Assembly (NCBI GenBank): GCA_023807065.1
Contig: JAJJLU010004586.1
Span: forward strand, 1 to 11,415
Origin: Isotricha intestinalis
Lineage: Eukaryota > Ciliophora > Litostomatea > Vestibuliferida > Isotrichidae
Reading direction: 5' to 3'
DNA: 11,415 bases
This document shows, one piece after another, positions 6,762 through 11,415 of the stretch. Position numbers and translations under genes: made by a program. The notes beneath the pieces are model-generated. The model did not search any database and was not told the DNA's origin. It saw nothing but the letters and a program-made list of their open reading frames with translations. The first letter of the stretch is position 1. Each line of letters begins with the position of its first letter.

Positions 6762-9050
6762 TTATTCAAAATCTAATGATTTTTCTTTATCAAATTCAAT
6801 TATTTTATTCATTTTTTTATTTATTAAATATTCTTCTAATTTTTCAACATCAATTATTCTTAAATCATCAGGAATAGAAAATTTACTACATAAACAAGAT
6901 ATTTGAATATCATTAAATTGAATATCATTTTTTGTTAATATTTCATTTAATTCTTCAATGGTAATAATTTTAACTGTTTTTTCATTTATTTTTCTTTTTT
7001 GAATAAAATCTATTAAAAGACTATCTAAATTACTAAGATTATTTTTCTTTAAACATTCATTAATTTTTGATAAAATAAAATTAATATGTTTATTATATTC
7101 TTCATTTGTTATTTCTGTTATTGATTCATCTTCATTTTTTTCACTTTGAGTTTTATTTATATTAATTAAGTTTAATAAATTTGAAATTTTTAAATCTTCG
7201 AAATCTGATAAAGGATCATCAAATTTTTTCATAACATAGAAAATATATTCAATTTGTTTATCATTTAAATCTTTTATATTTTCATCTATTAAATATTTCA
7301 TATCTAAAATAGAAATAAATTCATGCTTTTCTTTTTTTAATAAATTTATTATTGTTTCAAAACTGTTTTTATATTGAGTTACTAATTCTTTTTTTAAATT
7401 TTCTTCTAATTCAAAAGTATAATCTTGAGTATAAGAAAATAAAATTCTTATATATTCTATAAATTTAAAAATATTTCCTTTACTATTATATAATAAAGAA
7501 CTTAAATAAATTTTTAATTTAATTAAACTATTTTCATTTTTACAATTTAAAATTTCACAAATTTTTTTAGAAATTCGAAGAATTAAATCATTAAAAAAAT
7601 CTGAATTAATATCAATTTTATCATTATTATTTGGAAAAGATTGCTTAGATATTTCATTTAAATCTTTAATTAAAGTATTATTAGGATTATTTAAAGTAAT
7701 ATGTTTAGCTTCAAAATTTTTGAATAAAATATAAGTAAATTGATTATATTGAGTATTTGTTATTTTTTTTGATTGAATTATATCATTTTCTTCATTATTT
7801 GTATAAAAAGGATTATTTGAATCAATTCCAAATTCAATATCTTCTATTGATCTTTCTGATTGATTTTCTATTAATTCTTTTAATTTTTGTTGATAAATAT
7901 TTATTTGATTTTCTAATTCCTTTTCTATATATTTTGATTTTTCTAAATTTTCTTTTAAATATTTTATTTCTTCATCATCAGTTTTATTTTTTAATAATTT
8001 TTGTTTTTCTGAATTTATTGATTTTAATTCATTATATGTTAATTCACTTAAATTTAATTTTTTATTTTTATTTTGTTCTATTAATGTCTTTGATTCTTTT
8101 TCTAAATCCATAATTAAATTTTGCTGAAATGATAATTTATTTTTATATATTGAAATTATTTTTTTTGTTTCTGAAATTTTTTCTTCATAATTTGATATTC
8201 TATTTTTAAAAAAACAAAAATACTGATTAAAATAATTTCCTTTTTTTAAAATGTCATTTTTTTTTCTTAAAGAAATAACAATATCTTTATTTAAATTCAT
8301 TTTATTTTGTTCTTCATTTAATTTTAAATTAACTTCTTCAATCTCTTTATTAATTATTTCTTCTTCTTTATCAAAAAAATTTATTTGTTCTTGTAAAGAA
8401 TTTATAATAGAATTTTGATCATTAATTTTTTCTTTTAAAATTTCATATTCTTCAATTTTTTCTTTATTTTTATTTTTTTCTTTATTTAAATAAGAAATTA
8501 ATGTATTCATTTTTTTTATTTGTTCTTCCAAACAAAAATTTTCAATATCATTTTCATTTAATCGTGTAATTTTAAAGTTTTTTTTTAAAAAAAAATTTTT
8601 TTTTTGAATTTCATCAATTTTTTCCTTTAAATCATCAGTTTGTTTTTGAATTTTCTTCATTATTAAAGAATTTTGATTAAAACAATTATTTTCATTTTCT
8701 AATATTATATTATTTATATCATTATCTTTCTCTTTTATTTGAACTCTAAGTACTTTATTCTGTTTTTTTAATAAATATAATTTTAATTTTAGTTTTTTCA
8801 CTGTATTGATTAATTGTAATTTTTCTTGATATAATTGTTCAGATTCAATAATAAATCTTGAAGAAGGAGTTTGAGAAGAAAATAATTGTGAAGAATTATT
8901 TAAAGAATTTAAAACAGATTTCCTACTTGTAGAAGGTCTAGCAGTTAATTCATTATGAAATATTTTATTAAAAGTAGTATTTATTTTGGATGAATAAATT
9001 GTATTTAAAATACCTAAATTACTATTTAATTGATTTATTACATTTTTCAT
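6762..9050 (-). CDS. Long coiled-coil protein with helical, possibly EF-hand-like C-terminal region
   Basis: A 762-residue protein in one open frame. Residues 1-67 are Ser/Thr/Asn-rich, with basic residues around 38-45 and two S/T-S/T-S-R clusters. Residues 68-400 are a long run of Lys/Glu/Leu/Ile heptad-like sequence, an almost continuous coiled coil with a weak break near 270-282 (GNYFNQYFCFF). Residues 400-435 are an acidic linker. Residues 435-745 are helical pairs; FISILDMKYLIDE...LNDKQIEYIFYVMKKF and IITIEELNEILTKNDIQFNDIQ resemble paired EF-hand helices, but the loops lack a full set of Asp/Asn ligands, so calcium binding is doubtful. There is no membrane segment. Such proteins are often cytoskeletal, centriolar or ciliary scaffolds; that is an inference, and I cannot name a family. 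An in-frame TAA upstream at 9057-9059 supports the start. It is divergent from the kinase. Confidence 0.8.
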   Translation of the reverse strand: MKNVINQLNSNLGILNTIYSSKINTTFNKIFHNELTARPSTSRKSVLNSLNNSSQLFSSQTPSSRFIIESEQLYQEKLQLINTVKKLKLKLYLLKKQNKVLRVQIKEKDNDINNIILENENNCFNQNSLIMKKIQKQTDDLKEKIDEIQKKNFFLKKNFKITRLNENDIENFCLEEQIKKMNTLISYLNKEKNKNKEKIEEYEILKEKINDQNSIINSLQEQINFFDKEEEIINKEIEEVNLKLNEEQNKMNLNKDIVISLRKKNDILKKGNYFNQYFCFFKNRISNYEEKISETKKIISIYKNKLSFQQNLIMDLEKESKTLIEQNKNKKLNLSELTYNELKSINSEKQKLLKNKTDDEEIKYLKENLEKSKYIEKELENQINIYQQKLKELIENQSERSIEDIEFGIDSNNPFYTNNEENDIIQSKKITNTQYNQFTYILFKNFEAKHITLNNPNNTLIKDLNEISKQSFPNNNDKIDINSDFFNDLILRISKKICEILNCKNENSLIKLKIYLSSLLYNSKGNIFKFIEYIRILFSYTQDYTFELEENLKKELVTQYKNSFETIINLLKKEKHEFISILDMKYLIDENIKDLNDKQIEYIFYVMKKFDDPLSDFEDLKISNLLNLININKTQSEKNEDESITEITNEEYNKHINFILSKINECLKKNNLSNLDSLLIDFIQKRKINEKTVKIITIEELNEILTKNDIQFNDIQISCLCSKFSIPDDLRIIDVEKLEEYLINKKMNKIIEFDKEKSLDFE

Positions 9051-9283
9051 ATTTATTTACTAAATTAAATAAATAACCAATCAAATAAAAAGAATTCCTA
9101 AAAAAAGAATAGTAATATATAAAATATATATTATAATCAAATTAACCAAAAAAAAGATAAATTGATAAAAAATAATAATAATGTTTTTGAAAGTTTAAAA
9201 AATATTGATATATAATTTATATAAATAATGTTCTTTTATTAAGATGATTTTTTAAAATATTATTTTTTTTCAATAATTTTTTA
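9051..9283. promoter_or_regulatory. Shared divergent intergenic region (putative bidirectional promoter)
   Basis: These 233 nt separate the divergent starts of the coiled-coil gene and the kinase. Visible elements are a CCAAT at 9077-9081, which is rare in such AT-rich DNA but only 27 nt from the coiled-coil ATG, and TATA-like tracts around 9117-9133 and 9209-9226. None can be assigned with confidence. Confidence 0.38.
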
Positions 9284-11074
9284 ATGGGGCAAACAGTAAT
9301 AAAAAGTATATTAGCTCAATATAAAGAAGGAAAAAGTAAAATAACAAAATAAAAAATCACTTTATTATTAAATAATATTAATAAAATTTTAGTAAATAAA
9401 AATCATTTTGAATTTTTATATGTTATTGGAAAAGGTCGTTTTGGTAAAATTTGGAAAGTAAAATATAAAAGAACAAAAAATGAATTTGCATTTAAAGAAT
9501 TTTCAAAAGTAAAAATATTAGATAAAAATGGTTTACAAAATATATTATTTGAAAAAGAAATATTAGCAAAACTACATCATAAATTTATGATAAATTTAAT
9601 ATGTTCATTTCAAGATAATGAAAAAGTATATTTTGTCTTAGAATTATTAAAAGGAGGAGATTTACGTTATCACATGAATAATAATTATAAAAAAATAAAT
9701 GAAATTCAATTAAAATTCCTAGTGCAAAATTTAATAATAGTTTTAGAGTATATTCATAGAAATAATATTATTCATAGAGATATAAAACCAGAAAATTTAA
9801 TCTTTGATAATGAAGGTTATATTCATTTAAATGATTTTGGAGTTGCAAGATCAATATATGATAATACTTCAGGAGATATTAGTGGAAGTTTAGGTTATAT
9901 TGCCCCTGAAACTTTATTTAGAAACAAACAAAAATTTATTTCTGATTTTTATTCTATTGGAATTATATGTTATGAAATTATTAAAGGGAAAAGACCTTAT
10001 ATTTCAAGAAAATATAATTTAATGAAAAGTGAATTAATTTTTAAAAAAGCTTTTATTGATATTAATAATGTTGAAAATGAAAATAATTTTTATAGTGAAG
10101 AATGTATAAGATTTATTAATGGGTTATTAATTAGAGATCCTGGTCAAAGATTAGGAAATGAAAATGGAATTATAGATTTAAAAAATCATTTATGGCTTAA
10201 AAATGATTTATGGGGAAGTATATTTAATAAAGATATTGAATCTCCTTTTATGAATTTTATTATTGAAGCAAGAAAAAAATTAAATACAATTGAAATTTAT
10301 GATAAAGAATATGTTAATGAATTAGGTTTACTTACTAAAGATTATATTAAAGATAGATATAAAGAATTAAAATTAAGTAAAGAATATAAATATGGTTTTA
10401 AAAATTTAGAATATATTTATTTAGAAAGTTATCATGAAGATATTTTATTTCCTTCAATAGATTGGCCTAATAAAAATTATAAAAATTTAAAAAATATTTT
10501 ATTAAGAAAAAATAATAGTTTTTCTTTAATAAATGATACATTAAGTGAATCATCAACAAATACTAATTTTTATACGAAGAAAAAGAATAAAAAATATAAG
10601 AAAAAAAATAGAAAAAGTAATTCTGTTCAAAGACCAAATAAAAATAATATAGAAAATATATATGAAGATAATGATTCTGCTTTATTTTTAAATAAAGAAA
10701 CTAAAGAAATTGAAGATGAACATAATTTTGATATGCAATATAATTTTTATGAAAATCCAAATGTTATTAAGGAAGAATCTATTATTAATTTTGAAGAAGA
10801 TGAAAATAGAATTCCAACTAAAATTGAAGATTATAATCAATTTAATAATATTGTTCTTGAAAATTTTATGAGATTTAGAAAAAGAGTTGCTTATGATAAA
10901 AATAGTAAAGTTAATTCTAAACTCAAACATTTTTTTAAAAGTCAAAGTTGTGATGAAATTGACTTTACTAAATTATTAGATCATAAAAAATATATTTTAG
11001 CAAAACCATTATATGAAAATAATAAATTGCTATTTCCAAATAGAAAAGAAATGATAAGATTACCTTATATTTAA
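9284..11074 (+). CDS. STK32/YANK-like AGC-family serine/threonine kinase, one probable intron
   Basis: With removal of 9336-9392 the gene encodes 577 residues; otherwise an in-frame TAA at 9350-9352 cuts it. Kinase motifs are complete: glycine loop GKGRFG (30-35), ATP-site Lys52, helix-C Glu71, GGDLRYH (105-111), HRDIKPEN (145-152), DFG (165-167), activation segment with SGSLGYIAPE (about 181-190), Asp202 in SDFYSIG, and RDPGQRLG near 265. GGDLRYH and the start spacing, with I-N-x-x-H-F at 18-23, match my recollection of animal STK32 kinases. These begin MGG and place the equivalent residues at the same positions. Gly2 may be myristoylated, though residue 6 is Ile rather than Ser/Thr. Residues from about 380 on are a Lys/Asn/Glu-rich tail with a basic cluster near 413-423. 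An in-frame TGA at 9245-9247 precedes the start. A shorter start at 9587 would delete the glycine loop and Lys52 and is not credible. Substrates are unknown. Confidence 0.88.
9336..9392 (+). other. Probable 57-nt spliceosomal intron in the kinase gene
   Basis: It begins GTAAAATAAC and ends AAATTTTAG, a GT-AG pair. Its length is a multiple of three and it contains the only in-frame stop (TAA, 9350-9352) between the start codon and the end of the kinase frame. Joining A9335 to T9393-A9394 makes an Ile codon and restores I-N-K-N-H-F, giving the same distance from Met to the glycine loop that I recall for STK32 kinases. It is the only intron recognised in the window. An alternative cut at 9296-9314 (also GT-AG, 19 nt) would break the frame. 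Confidence 0.7.
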
Positions 11075-11205
11075 TAATTAATTTAATAATATTTTTTCAA
11101 ATATAATAAAAGAAGTTTTATTGAAAATTTTAGTTTTATGGATTTAATAAATCAAATATTAATGTTTTAGATGTTTTTTATTATATCTAATATTAAACGT
11201 TTGAA

Positions 11206-11226
11206 AAATATGATTAAATCATATTT
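11206..11226. repeat. Near-perfect palindrome between convergent genes
   Basis: AAATATGATT and its reverse complement AATCATATTT are separated by a single A. The palindrome overlaps or is flanked by direct copies of TTTGAAAA at 11200-11207 and 11228-11235. It lies in the 208-nt gap between the kinase stop and the stop of the minus-strand gene at the window edge, so it might form a 3'-UTR hairpin on either transcript. In DNA this AT-rich, about one arm pair of this size is expected by chance in the window. Confidence 0.25.
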
Positions 11227-11282
11227 ATTTGAAAATAATATATAGGAATAAAAAAATTAAAAATAATTATAAAACAAAAAAT

Positions 11283-11415
11283 CTAATTAATATTAAAAAA
11301 TAAATAAATAAAATAAGAAATGTTTATTAAAAAAGAAATTATTAATTTTAAATACATAAATTCATTGTTTTCTTTTTTTTCATCTTTTTTATTCAAAGAA
11401 TTATATAAATCATTT
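11283..11415 (-). CDS. C-terminal end of a probable tail-anchored membrane protein (partial)
   Basis: The minus-strand frame running in from the window edge stays open for 43 codons and ends in TAG (11283-11285). It reads as a polar, charged stretch (NDLYNSLNKKDEKKENNEF) followed by about 20 mostly hydrophobic residues (KLIISFLINISYFIYLFFNI) and the end. This is the layout of a tail-anchored protein or of the last helix of a multi-pass protein. A random frame this long without a stop is unlikely at this base composition (about 1% by rough estimate), and the codon use resembles the neighbours. Most of the gene lies outside the window, so no family can be given. Confidence 0.42.
   Translation of the reverse strand, partial: NDLYNSLNKKDEKKENNEFMYLKLIISFLINISYFIYLFFNIN

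Noticed and set aside
7757..8113. A 118-residue Leu/Phe-rich frame on the plus strand.
   Set aside because: It is antisense to the Lys/Glu-rich coiled coil; AAA and GAA codons read backwards give Phe, so the apparent membrane protein is an artefact.
9296..9314. A 19-nt GT-AG mini-intron near the kinase start.
   Set aside because: Removing it shifts the frame and does not join the start to the kinase domain.
9284..9352. The kinase as a pseudogene broken by a nonsense codon.
   Set aside because: The catalytic motifs and the long frame are intact, and a GT-AG segment that removes the stop in frame exists.
10688..10945. An 85-residue Ile/Phe-rich minus-strand frame.
   Set aside because: It is antisense to the kinase low-complexity tail; the composition is explained by the complementary codons.
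9587..11074. A kinase start at the Met encoded at 9587.
   Set aside because: It would remove the glycine loop, ATP-binding Lys and helix-C Glu, all of which are encoded in the same frame just upstream.

Overview
The window looks like nuclear DNA from an extremely AT-rich unicellular eukaryote. Coding rows are roughly 15-20% G+C by eye and the gaps are lower still. It is not bacterial: it carries a Rab-type GTPase, an AGC protein kinase with a probable 57-nt GT-AG intron, an F-box-like protein, an EF-hand protein and a long coiled-coil protein. Start codons sit in A-rich contexts, and there are no ribosome-binding sites or operons. The gene style (Asn/Lys-rich linkers, few introns, compact spacing, a cytosolic CAP domain fused to EF-hands) resembles a ciliate or ciliate-like protist. 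TAA, TAG and TGA all end plausible reading frames, so the code appears standard; that argues against Tetrahymena/Paramecium-type codes and would fit, for example, a standard-code ciliate lineage. The taxon is an inference.

Layout from left to right: a tandem Rab-like GTPase (minus, 100-1365); a 70-residue small protein of unusual composition (plus, 1613-1825); an 819-nt non-coding convergent gap; an unrecognised 391-residue protein, possibly longin-like (minus, 2645-3820); a CAP/SCP-EF-hand fusion (plus, 4084-5061); an F-box-like protein with a lipidation-type N-terminus (plus, 5213-5917); an 844-nt convergent gap; a 762-residue coiled-coil protein with a helical C-terminal region (minus, 6762-9050); an STK32/YANK-like AGC kinase (plus, 9284-11074, one intron); and the C-terminal end of a probable tail-anchored membrane protein (minus, 11283 to the window edge).

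Three divergent gene pairs share intergenic regions of very similar size (247, 263 and 233 nt), which probably act as bidirectional promoters. Two of the convergent gaps are long and AT-rich, and no gene was found in them. Several products are predicted to be membrane-tethered by different means (C-terminal Cys-Cys prenylation, N-terminal Gly/Cys acylation, a C-terminal hydrophobic anchor), and two carry possible calcium-binding modules. This suggests signalling and trafficking genes, but nothing shows that they form one system.

No mobile element, CRISPR array, tRNA or rRNA was seen. The observations most worth following are the tandem GTPase with a degenerate first domain, the in-frame TAA/intron in the kinase, the CAP-EF-hand fusion, the 70-residue outlier gene, and a shift from ATA to ATT isoleucine codons along genes.
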